64,000 nucleotides of DNA from Liminaster sp045576355 (GTDB lineage: Bacteria > Bacteroidota > Bacteroidia > Bacteroidales > UBA3663), in NCBI GenBank assembly GCA_045576355.1, contig JAZNGG010000015.1:23428-87427 (forward strand), written 5' to 3'. Every line of letters begins with the position of its first letter. The first letter of the stretch is position 1. The notes beneath the pieces are model-generated. The model had not been told where the DNA came from, ran no database searches, and saw only the letters and a list, made by a program, of their open reading frames with translations. This document shows positions 27,785-35,811 of this stretch, in pieces. The translations under genes and the position numbers were made by a program.

Positions 27785-28598
27785 GATTTTCTTGCTTGAG
27801 TAAACGCTCGTTCATCATCTTCCGTTCAGAGTCAAAAAACCATCCCCACTTGTTGAAGTAGCGGCACATATTTACAAAGTGTACCCACAACATGGAGAGG
27901 CTCTTATAACTGGCGGCATGATGATCGTGGACAATAATCGCGCCCGGAAAAAACATCGTCTGCCAATGGCGATGGATGCGCCGTGTAAGATCGATGTCCT
28001 CAGGATAGAGGAAGAAATGCTCATCAAAAAGTCCCGTCTCTCGAAGGGCATCGACTCGCAAAAACATGAAGCACCCGGTGTGATAAGGGACATTCATCTC
28101 ATGGTCATAGCCGGTCAATGCAAGCGTATAAATCTGCCTGCGATGGTCACACCAGCTCTTAGGCAGGAAACGACGAATAAATAGATCCATCGGTGAGGGC
28201 AACAGACGACAAGCATACTGCAATCTACCATCCGGATAGATCACTTTCGGGATCACTTGCCCAACGTCCGGATGGTTTTCCATATACTCCATTACCAATT
28301 CAAGATTCCCCTTGTCATAATAGACATCGCTATTGATGACCAGGTGATACTTGACATTATCCTCTGCCATAGATTTACGGAGTGCCACATTATGCCCGGC
28401 TCCGTAACCGGTATTGGAATGAGCTATATAGATAATCCGCTTATCATCTTGCTGCGCACAAAAGAGTTTCAGTCGCTCTTCTTCTCCGTTATCAACGATA
28501 TAAACATGATGGACAAAAGAGGAGATCAACAGCGAATCCAAACATCTCTTCAACTCTTCGGCAGGCGTATGATAAGTAACAATCGAAACGTTTAACAT
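27768..28598 (-). CDS. Glycosyltransferase family 2 (rhamnosyltransferase-like)
   Basis: 276 aa. GT-A fold: N-terminal VSIVTYHTPAEELKRCLDSL, VYIVDNGE, NTGYGAGHNVA, then the metal-binding LVINSDVYYD (DxD-like). The acceptor region FDEHFFLYPEDIDLTRRI and a C-terminal VHDHHAASYKS segment follow. This is the WbbL-like pattern of inverting transferases that add rhamnose or similar sugars to surface glycans from nucleotide-sugars at the inner membrane face. No other glycan genes are adjacent. The promoter (minus-strand TATCTTTG 28628-28621 with TTG 20 bases upstream) makes it an independent unit. Confidence 0.88.
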   Translation of the reverse strand: MLNVSIVTYHTPAEELKRCLDSLLISSFVHHVYIVDNGEEERLKLFCAQQDDKRIIYIAHSNTGYGAGHNVALRKSMAEDNVKYHLVINSDVYYDKGNLELVMEYMENHPDVGQVIPKVIYPDGRLQYACRLLPSPMDLFIRRFLPKSWCDHRRQIYTLALTGYDHEMNVPYHTGCFMFLRVDALRETGLFDEHFFLYPEDIDLTRRIHRHWQTMFFPGAIIVHDHHAASYKSLSMLWVHFVNMCRYFNKWGWFFDSERKMMNERLLKQENLIGGE

Positions 28599-28703
28599 AA
28601 GTATTTACCTACTTTTGACGCAAAGATAATGTATTATGTCGAATGCAACAAATTCATCGGCAAAGATACAACAATATTGGTATCAGATAGATATATTATT
28701 TCT

Positions 28704-29279
28704 CTACTCCCTAAGCAAGAGTGAAAAACTGAGAGAATTGAGTCCTGAGATTTCTTCATCGGAGGGATAGCCGGGGTAAAGAGCGATGCGATAGTCTCCA
28801 TGATAAGGAAAGTCTATCGGCAACCGGCAAACATCATTGAGAGAAATCAACGACCCCCAAGAGTCTCCTCTCCATCGGATGTTATGGCCGATGGCATCTT
28901 TATCTTCGGTCTCGATAAGCAGTATTTCGATCTTCTCCCTATGGGTATAATAAGTTCGAGCATTGGAGTCTGTAAATTGTATCTCTAACCACAGACAAAG
29001 AGAATGATGGCGAAAGAGATGTTCATGTCTGAGAGAAATGAGAAGAAGATAAGGTGTTTGCTCGACGATATAAGGATCGTCCGGCATAAGCCCTTCACGT
29101 ATAGTCCCTGCAGGCAATACCTCCAATGGGATATAAACCGTATCGGTCGGCATCCAAGTAGCAGGGATGTCGACCGATGATAGGAGTACCTCTCGTTGCT
29201 CTGTACAAGCTGTATTAAAGCTGATGATAGCAGCAGCGATAGTGCAGAATAAGAGGGAGATGCGAATACGTAATTTCAT
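28704..29279 (-). CDS. gldH: Gliding-motility-type lipoprotein GldH
   Basis: 191 aa. Signal sequence with lipobox FNTAC near residue 25. The body has the GldH pattern: VDIPATWMPTDTVYIPLEV, LLLISLRHEHLFRHHSLCLWLEI and GSLISLNDVCRLPIDFPYHGDYRI. In gliding Bacteroidetes GldH belongs to the machinery linked to the type IX secretion system. In non-motile Bacteroidales the gene persists beside ricT, as here (21-base gap). It is translated after ricT on the minus strand. Confidence 0.85.
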   Translation of the reverse strand: MKLRIRISLLFCTIAAAIISFNTACTEQREVLLSSVDIPATWMPTDTVYIPLEVLPAGTIREGLMPDDPYIVEQTPYLLLISLRHEHLFRHHSLCLWLEIQFTDSNARTYYTHREKIEILLIETEDKDAIGHNIRWRGDSWGSLISLNDVCRLPIDFPYHGDYRIALYPGYPSDEEISGLNSLSFSLLLRE

Positions 29280-29300
29280 GTGTTCGGATTACTTTTCATT

Positions 29301-30755
29301 TCACTTCCCCTTATTTTCAGGGTGCTCATGCCGTTCTCGGGAGTGGTGCACACCTTTAGATCTGTCTCCGCTTCGATTCTCTCTGTGCCGATCGTTACCA
29401 CGTTTACCCTCATTCGTTTTGTCACCATTGCGGGGCTCTTTGGGTCGATCATTGTTTCGTTTCCCCTCTTTAGGGATTTCGTCGTTGTGGTTTTCCTTGT
29501 TATCCCGATGTCTGTCACCTCGATTTTTCTTATTCTTTTTGCGACGATCGAACCTTGTCAAATCTTCATCTCCTACACCATCTGTAAACTCGGGTAATGC
29601 CTCCTTCTCATCATCACTGAGAGACAATTTCTCCGGTTTATGTCCGCGCTTGTTCATATTGATAATCTCCCACGCACGAGAGGAGCTGATGGTAACAAGG
29701 TTAAAAGGTCCATCTTTGGAAGTAGAGTAGGTGACGCTACGACTTAAGATATCAGCCTTAAAGAAGTAATAATCCTGATCCTGTGTCTGGAGGACAATAT
29801 CTTTTTGCGGAATTTCGCGGTTTGCCTCCATATAGCAGTCCACCTCATAGTTAAGACAGCACTTGAGTTTAGCGCATTGTCCTGCCAACTTTTGAGGATT
29901 CATGGAGAGATCCTGAAATCGGGCAGCTGCCGTACCTACACTCATAAACTTAGTGTGCCATCCAGCACAACAGAGTTCGCGTCCGCATGGGCCGATACCT
30001 CCGATACGTCCTGCCTCTTGACGAGCGCCGATCTGCTTCATCTCTATGCGCACCTTAAACACATCGGCAAGCACCTTGATGAGCTGACGGAAGTCCACTC
30101 GTCCATCTGCAATATAATAGAATATGGCTTTATTTCCATCTCCTTGATACTCGACATCACCGATCTTCATCTCCAGATTCAGATCTTCTGCGATCTTACG
30201 AGAACGAAGCATGGTGTCATGCTCTTTGGCTTTGGCCTCACGATAACGCTCCATATCGCTGGGTTTGGCTATACGGAAAACTTTACGGATGGGATCCCGA
30301 TCGTCAAAGCGCACATTCATCTTCTTGATTTGCAAAGAGACGAGATGGCCGGTCAGAGTAACCTCTCCAATGTCATGTCCGGGATTGCCTTCGACGGCAA
30401 CAATATCCCCCTTATGGAGCTTAAGGTGATTTTGATTGAGGTAATAACCCTTACGAGTATTTTTAAATTGCACCTCAACAAAGTCACACTCTGCATTAGC
30501 CTCCGGGGCATGTCGCATCCAGTCATAGACCATCAACTTCTTATTGTCACGGCAATTAGCACAAAGGCTCCGCGGATGATCTCCAATCGGTCTCTCATCG
30601 ATCTCCTGCTGGCACTCTGCCGGACAACCCTCTTTAGGCTCCTGCGGCTCAACTACCGATGACTCAGCCATAGGTTGCTCTACTGCCGGAGACTCTGTAA
30701 CGGGGGTCTCTGTCGGGGATATTATATTATTATTAGGATTGAATGTTTCGTCCAT
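29301..30755 (-). CDS. PSP1 domain protein RicT-like (YaaT)
   Basis: 484 aa from the ATG at 30755; a GTG at 30767 would add four residues. After a Pro/Glu-rich N-terminus, residues ~65-340 hold the PSP1 domain with VEVQFKNTRKGYYLNQ, DFRQLIKVLADVFKVRIEMKQIGAR and GRELCCAGWHTKF. The cysteine cluster LAGQCAKLKCCLNYE matches the Fe-S-binding region of RicT. The tail from ~400 is highly basic and Asp/Arg/Asn/Lys-rich and probably disordered. In Bacillus RicT works with RicA/RicF and RNase Y in mRNA processing. rny lies next upstream here, a suggestive link. Confidence 0.88.
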   Translation of the reverse strand: MDETFNPNNNIISPTETPVTESPAVEQPMAESSVVEPQEPKEGCPAECQQEIDERPIGDHPRSLCANCRDNKKLMVYDWMRHAPEANAECDFVEVQFKNTRKGYYLNQNHLKLHKGDIVAVEGNPGHDIGEVTLTGHLVSLQIKKMNVRFDDRDPIRKVFRIAKPSDMERYREAKAKEHDTMLRSRKIAEDLNLEMKIGDVEYQGDGNKAIFYYIADGRVDFRQLIKVLADVFKVRIEMKQIGARQEAGRIGGIGPCGRELCCAGWHTKFMSVGTAAARFQDLSMNPQKLAGQCAKLKCCLNYEVDCYMEANREIPQKDIVLQTQDQDYYFFKADILSRSVTYSTSKDGPFNLVTISSSRAWEIINMNKRGHKPEKLSLSDDEKEALPEFTDGVGDEDLTRFDRRKKNKKNRGDRHRDNKENHNDEIPKEGKRNNDRPKEPRNGDKTNEGKRGNDRHRENRSGDRSKGVHHSRERHEHPENKGK

Positions 30756-30899
30756 AGGAAGAATCACAATGTTAATGTTAATCCTCTGGAGACTGTGTGA
30801 AAATATTATTTTACGCAGCCTCCTCTATCAGGTGGTCATAATGTGTACTAAGCCACATTATGACTCGCCGATCTGAGGAAAGGATGTCGCTGTTAGTTA

Positions 30900-32444
30900 T
30901 TATTTTGCGTAGCTGACAGCGCGAGTCTCTCTGATGACAGTGATCTTCACCTGACCCGGATAGGTCATCTCAGTCTGGATCTTTCTTGCGATATCTGCCG
31001 ACAACTGTTCTGCCTGAGCATCGTCAATCTTATCCGCTCCAACGATGACACGGAGTTCACGACCTGCCTGGATGGCATAAGTCTTAATTACGCCGGGATA
31101 AGAGAGAGCCATGCGTTCGAGATCCTGAAGACGTTTGATATATGCCTCGATGATTTCACGACGAGCACCCGGACGGGCACCGGAGATGGCATCACACACC
31201 TGGACGATCGGAGCGATCAAAGAGTTCATCTCACACTCATCGTGGTGAGCCGCGATGGCATTACAGATATCGGGTTTCTCTTTATATTCCTCTGCTATCT
31301 TAGCACCGAGAAGTGCGTGTGGCAATTCCGGTTCATCATCCGGCACTTTACCGATATCGTGTAAAAGACCTGCACGACGGGCTTTCTTGACATTCAGACC
31401 CAACTCAGCTGCCATGATGGCACAAAGATTGGCTGTCTCACGGGCATGCTGCAAGAGGTTCTGACCATAAGAAGAACGGTATTTCATCTTACCGATCATA
31501 CGAATCAACTCAGGATGCAAACCATGGACACCCATATCGATAGCTGTACGCTTACCGGTTTCGATAATCTCCTCTTCGAGTTGTTTACGCACTTTGGCAA
31601 CCACCTCTTCGATGCGTGCAGGATGGATACGGCCATCCAAAACGAGCTGATGGAGCGCCAAGCGAGCGGTCTCACGACGCACCGGATCAAAGCATGAAAG
31701 AACGATAGCCTCCGGAGTATCATCGACAATAATTTCCACACCGGTTGCAGCCTCAAGAGCGCGAATATTGCGACCCTCACGACCGATAATACGGCCCTTA
31801 ATTTCGTCACTATCAATATGGAATACGGTAACCGCATTCTCTGTTGCAGTCTCTGAGGCTACGCGCTGGATGGTTTTAATCACTATAGACTTAGCCTCTT
31901 TATTGGCTGTGAGACGGGCCTCGTCCATAATCTCATTGATGTAAGAAGCGGCTTCTGTCTTTGCCTCATCTTTAAGACCTTCGATCAGTTTAGCTTTAGC
32001 CTCATCTGCACTGAGCCCGGCAATCTGTTCCAGCATGGTACGTGCCTCTTTCTTGATATCCTCCACTTCCTGACGGCGCTGATCGACAAGAGCCAACTGG
32101 TTTTTCAGATTTTCGCGTTGGTTATCATTGTCAGAAATCTTACGATCCAACTCCGATTGCTTTTGAGACAATTGCTGCTCACGCTGTTTGGCTCGCTGCT
32201 CGCTCTGTTGCAATTTCTGGTTACGCTGATTGGCCTGACGATCAAAGTCAGACTGCATTTTGATGATTTTCTCCTTAACTTCTAAGAGTTTTTTCTCTTT
32301 CAGCATATCTCCCTCTTTGATTGCTTTTTCCCGCTCGCTCTTATATGTCTTACCAAAGACATACTTCATCACCAGCAGAACAATCACACCTCCCAGCACA
32401 AGGCCCACGATGGAGGCGATAGCTATTATTATTTCTTGGTTCAT
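30900..32444 (-). CDS. rny: Ribonuclease Y
   Basis: 514 aa, the expected length. Residues 4-27 form the N-terminal membrane anchor, ~30-200 a long Lys/Glu/Gln-rich coiled coil and ~205-270 the KH domain (GRIIGREGRNIRALEAATGVEI). The HD domain follows with HARETANLCA, LLHDIGKVPDDE and the HHDE segment. RNase Y is a membrane-bound endoribonuclease that starts mRNA decay. It is followed by ricT and preceded by zapA on the same strand. The 150 bases between zapA and rny contain one hairpin (stem around CACTACCCCC / GGGAGCAGTG) that could be a processing or terminator site. Confidence 0.96.
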   Translation of the reverse strand: MNQEIIIAIASIVGLVLGGVIVLLVMKYVFGKTYKSEREKAIKEGDMLKEKKLLEVKEKIIKMQSDFDRQANQRNQKLQQSEQRAKQREQQLSQKQSELDRKISDNDNQRENLKNQLALVDQRRQEVEDIKKEARTMLEQIAGLSADEAKAKLIEGLKDEAKTEAASYINEIMDEARLTANKEAKSIVIKTIQRVASETATENAVTVFHIDSDEIKGRIIGREGRNIRALEAATGVEIIVDDTPEAIVLSCFDPVRRETARLALHQLVLDGRIHPARIEEVVAKVRKQLEEEIIETGKRTAIDMGVHGLHPELIRMIGKMKYRSSYGQNLLQHARETANLCAIMAAELGLNVKKARRAGLLHDIGKVPDDEPELPHALLGAKIAEEYKEKPDICNAIAAHHDECEMNSLIAPIVQVCDAISGARPGARREIIEAYIKRLQDLERMALSYPGVIKTYAIQAGRELRVIVGADKIDDAQAEQLSADIARKIQTEMTYPGQVKITVIRETRAVSYAK

Positions 32445-32594
32445 GATAAGAATAAAAAATTAGTATATAATTGATTAATTGGGTTTCTCATATAGCTCCT
32501 CATTAAAGGAAGCATACATATATATATAAAACAACACTGCTCCCATTGCTGGGGGTAGTGGTGCATGGTTTCGAGATTATTTAGAGACGTGGTA

Positions 32595-32888
32595 TTATTG
32601 ATTCAGATACTGGCGCAACTCTGCCGCCATTTTTTCTATCTCTTCGCCGGCAGCATCAGCATTGCTGTCTGCATCCTGCTTGAGGAATCTAACTGCAATA
32701 TCGACAGCCGTAAAGACCAGCATATGTTCTTGTGACAACCCGGCTCCTCTATACTTCTCTGCGTATTGAGCCAATCGGGTATTGATCATAGCGGCAGCTT
32801 TCCTTATCACTCCCTCTTCTTCCGGCTTGACCTGGAGCGGATATTTCTGGTCGGCTATCTTTATATTAATTTTCAATCTCTCACTCAT
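32595..32888 (-). CDS. zapA: Cell division protein ZapA
   Basis: 97 aa. N-terminal beta strands (LKINIKIADQKYPLQVKPEEEGVIRKAA, split here by its turn) form the ZapA dimer domain, and the rest is a coiled-coil helix (HMLVFTAVDIAVRFLKQ, then an Ala/Glu-rich end). ZapA cross-links FtsZ filaments at midcell. It follows the coiled-coil gene after a 28-base gap and shares its promoter. Confidence 0.9.
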   Translation of the reverse strand: MSERLKINIKIADQKYPLQVKPEEEGVIRKAAAMINTRLAQYAEKYRGAGLSQEHMLVFTAVDIAVRFLKQDADSNADAAGEEIEKMAAELRQYLNQ

Positions 32889-32916
32889 TGCCTAACTCTT
32901 TTTCACATTATCTAAG

Positions 32917-33216
32917 TTATCCATTGAGTTTTGCAATGCAATCGTCAATTTCATGCACCATACCGAGAAATCTGTCTTTTAGCATTTTGATCTCTTCTTC
33001 CGAATGTGCGGACCCTAATGCCATTCCGGACTGCAAATCCCGATAGTTGCTTTCCAGTCTTGTTTTTTCTGCTTCGAGTGCTTCTATCCGTTTTTGCTGC
33101 TGCTCCACCTGCTGCAGTAATTCTGCATTATATGATTCTGACGCCGTGCATCGCTCCTCTAAGGTCACTATCAGCGCGCGTAGTTCATGCAGCAATTTCT
33201 TAAAATCGACACTCAT
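32917..33216 (-). CDS. Small coiled-coil protein upstream of zapA
   Basis: 99 aa without signal peptide or membrane segment. Residues ~5-65 form a continuous coiled coil (LLHELRALIVTLEERC...LLQQVEQQQKRIEALEAEK), then a short linker and a second helix (EEEIKMLKDRFLGMVHEIDDCIAKL). The position directly before zapA on the same transcript suggests a division-related partner, perhaps playing the part ZapB plays in enterobacteria. That role is inference. The promoter is TTG (33276-33274), 19 bases, TATCTTTG (33254-33247). Confidence 0.8.
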   Translation of the reverse strand: MSVDFKKLLHELRALIVTLEERCTASESYNAELLQQVEQQQKRIEALEAEKTRLESNYRDLQSGMALGSAHSEEEIKMLKDRFLGMVHEIDDCIAKLNG

Positions 33217-33514
33217 AGCCTCTTGTCTTGACTGTGAAAATCTTTACAAAGATATAATTTATTTTTGATATGACAATTCTTTAGTGCAACTTTTTTCATT
33301 TTCACTATTAAAAAAGCCCCTTTCACCCTGATAACAGAACGTTTTTATTATCATAACCTACCGGTGTCCGACAAAACTTTTCTCTGTAATATAAAGGTTA
33401 TTTCGTGCACTTAATTTTTTGAGGCACCTCATTTCTCCTCTTTTTTCACCCTCTCTGATACGCGAAAAAAAGTTATTTTTGGGTTTAAGCTGAAGAGCTG
33501 TGACCTTCTGCTTC

Positions 33515-33630
33515 ACGAGGGTACGCTCATGACGCAACGAGGGTACGCTCGTGAGGCAATGAGGCTACGCTCGTGATACAACGAGGGTACGCTCGTGAGG
33601 CGATGAGGCTACGCGCGTTATTCAACGGGA
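33515..33630. repeat. 22-bp tandem repeat array B
   Basis: Five 22-bp units at 33515-33536, 33537-33558, 33559-33580, 33581-33602 and 33603-33624, then a partial. Units alternate between ACGAGGGTACGCTCGTGAGG and ATGAGGCTACGCTCGTGATA forms. The reverse complement of array A units (4801-4866) matches at roughly two thirds of positions with the same phase. The rest of the gap 33277-33784 shows AT-rich sequence and nothing else I can support. Confidence 0.85.
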
Positions 33631-33784
33631 CTCTTGACAAATCATTCCACAACCTTTACACCGATCATACGCCAACAATTATCAGTTTTATCCGCCTCTT
33701 CATAAAAAACTAAAATAAGAAAGAAATATTTCGCAAACCAATCCTTTTATATTAATTTATGGTCTATCATTGCGGTGAAAACAT

Positions 33785-34567
33785 TTATTTTCTGATGAAA
33801 TAAATAGATACTTCATAGAGCATGTATAACGGCAAAGTGACCAAAAGCATGGAGAAGATGTCCGGTGGGGTAATGATGGCAGAGACAATCATTATAGCCA
33901 CAAGGGCATGACGACGATAGTTGCGTAACGTTTGGGGTGATATTAATCCCACTTTATGCAGCAAACGGATAGCAATGGGAAGTTCAAAGACACATCCCAT
34001 AGTTAGCATCAGACAGGAAAATGTAGAGATGTAAGAAGAAAGTGTAATCGTGCTGGTCACTTCAGGACTCACCTGATATGATCCCAAAAAATGGAGCGCG
34101 ATAGGGAAAATAATATAATAGTTGAGCAGACACCCGAGAGCAAAAAGAAGATAGGTGACCGGGAAGATGATGCGGGCAAAGCGGTATTCGTTTTGATAAA
34201 GAGCCGGAGCAACAAATTTGAAGATTTGCCAAAGCAAATATGGAAGAGCCAAAAGAAATCCTCCCATCAAAGCCACTTGCAAATGAGCCGAAAATTGGGC
34301 AGACAACTCCGTACTGATGAGATGGAGATGGAAGTCTCCAAAAAAATTCTTGTCTGCACCCAATATGATACGGCTTAACTCATCTAACCCCCGATAGGTT
34401 GGGAAGTCGGGCGAACAAGGAGCAAGGATCATATCAAACAAAGGCTCCTTGGCAACGAAGAGCGTAACTGCAACCAAGATCACCGCCACGACACATCGCC
34501 AAATGACACCCCGCAAAACCTCCAGATGATCCCAGAATGTCATGGGAGAATGTGCATCCTCATTCAT
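33785..34567 (-). CDS. tatC: Sec-independent translocase TatC
   Basis: 260 aa with six predicted membrane helices. The conserved N-terminus (MTFWDHLEVLRGVIWR) binds the twin-arginine signal. FVAPALYQNEYRF in the first cytoplasmic loop and the SAIITPPDIFSMLLVTLPLYMLYE helix region are typical of TatC. The first periplasmic loop is longer than in E. coli. TatC is the signal-receptor subunit of the twin-arginine exporter for folded proteins. Its ATG overlaps the tatA stop by four bases (translational coupling). Confidence 0.95.
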   Translation of the reverse strand: MNEDAHSPMTFWDHLEVLRGVIWRCVVAVILVAVTLFVAKEPLFDMILAPCSPDFPTYRGLDELSRIILGADKNFFGDFHLHLISTELSAQFSAHLQVALMGGFLLALPYLLWQIFKFVAPALYQNEYRFARIIFPVTYLLFALGCLLNYYIIFPIALHFLGSYQVSPEVTSTITLSSYISTFSCLMLTMGCVFELPIAIRLLHKVGLISPQTLRNYRRHALVAIMIVSAIITPPDIFSMLLVTLPLYMLYEVSIYFIRK

Positions 34568-34776
34568 TTAGGATCTTTGTTATATTTACCAGTGTCTTCG
34601 TTTTTATTATTCGCTTTGTCGTCATCGACTCCGTTCATACCATCTTTAAAGCTCTTGACGCCTTTGCCCAGCCCTTTCATCAATTCAGGGATCTTCTTCC
34701 CTCCGAAGAGGAGTAAAATAACAATGGCGATAACCAACACTTCAGAAGTTCCTAATCCAAACATCAAGAATTTCAT
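34564..34776 (-). CDS. tatA: Twin-arginine translocase subunit TatA
   Basis: 70 aa. A short N-terminal membrane helix (TSEVLVIAIVILLLFG), then the hinge GGKKIPELMKGLGKGVKSFKDG amphipathic region (split by the Gly turn) and a charged tail. TatA multimerises to form the export pore. No separate tatB is visible, consistent with a minimal TatAC system. The promoter is minus-strand TTG (34832-34830), 21 bases, TATCTTTG (34808-34801). Confidence 0.95.
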   Translation of the reverse strand: MKFLMFGLGTSEVLVIAIVILLLFGGKKIPELMKGLGKGVKSFKDGMNGVDDDKANNKNEDTGKYNKDPK

Positions 34777-34877
34777 AACAATTCGTTTTTAGTATTTCGG
34801 CAAAGATAGTCAATTATTTTTGATTAATACAACATTAGCTCTTGGTTTTTCACATTATCGACAATCGGTCACATAAA

Positions 34878-34907
34878 GAGGGTGCGCCAATTTTTTGACA
34901 CACCCTC
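34878..34907. terminator. Bidirectional hairpin terminator between tatA and sdhB
   Basis: GAGGGTG (34878-34884) pairs with CACCCTC (34901-34907). The loop contains CCAATTTTTTGACA. A close relative occurs at 44310-44343. Confidence 0.65.
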
Positions 34908-34977
34908 ATCTAAAGTAATATCTTCTTTCCCCTCGCTTCGAGTTACAAATGTCTCTCAGAGCTGTGGGAAGTTGGGA

Positions 34978-35733
34978 TCAATCGTTGATTTTTGCCTTGA
35001 TAAACTCACGATTCAAACGAGCAATATTGCTGATCTTCACGCTCTTTGGGCACTCCATCTCGCAAGCGCGAGTATTAGTACAGTTACCAAAGCCGAGTTC
35101 ATCCATCTTAGCCACCATGGCCTTTGCGCGACGAGCAGCCTCTACACGACCTTGCGGGAGGAGAGCGAACTGGCTCACTTTAGCAGAGACGAAAAGCATG
35201 GCTGAACCATTTTTACATGCAGCAACACATGCGCCACAACCGATACAGCTTGCTGAATCCATCGCCTCATCGGCATCAACCTTAGAGATCAAAATGGCAT
35301 TTGCGTCCTGTGCAGCACCTGTATTGACAGAGGTATAACCACCAGCTTGCTGAATCTTGTCAAAAGCCGAACGATCAACCATCAAGTCACGGATGATGGG
35401 GAAACCAGCAGAACGCCAAGGCTCTACTGTGATTGTCTCCTCATTTTTAAACTTACGCATGTGTAACTGACAGGTAGTGATGGCGTCATCGACACCGTGC
35501 GGACGGCCGTTGATGTAGAGCGAACACGTACCACAGATACCTTCGCGACAGTCGTGATCAAACACGATAGGCTCTTCGTGTTTGTTGATAAGTTGCTCGT
35601 TGAGTGTGTCCATCATTTCGAAGAAGGACATTTCAGTTGATACGTTCTCGACGCGGTATGTTACGAACTTACCCGGTTCTTTGGGTCCGCGCTGACGCCA
35701 AACTTTTACGTTTACATTGATTAATTTTTCCAT
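34978..35733 (-). CDS. sdhB: Succinate dehydrogenase/fumarate reductase iron-sulfur subunit
   Basis: 251 aa. N-terminal ferredoxin-like domain with the 2Fe-2S motif CREGICGTCSL and a later Cys. The C-terminal domain has CIGCGACVAAC plus CTNTRACEMECPK for the 4Fe-4S and 3Fe-4S centres. It passes electrons between the FAD of SdhA and the heme/quinone of the membrane subunit. It is last in the sdhC-sdhA-sdhB order on the minus strand, 78 bases after sdhA. In fermenting Bacteroidales this complex normally runs as fumarate reductase. Confidence 0.95.
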   Translation of the reverse strand: MEKLINVNVKVWRQRGPKEPGKFVTYRVENVSTEMSFFEMMDTLNEQLINKHEEPIVFDHDCREGICGTCSLYINGRPHGVDDAITTCQLHMRKFKNEETITVEPWRSAGFPIIRDLMVDRSAFDKIQQAGGYTSVNTGAAQDANAILISKVDADEAMDSASCIGCGACVAACKNGSAMLFVSAKVSQFALLPQGRVEAARRAKAMVAKMDELGFGNCTNTRACEMECPKSVKISNIARLNREFIKAKIND

Positions 35734-35811
35734 GTGTAGTCAATTTCTAAAATTAAGAAGTTGGATAATGGCGATTTGTAGCGCCGGTTTTACCCGGCTG
35801 CTACTGCGCGA

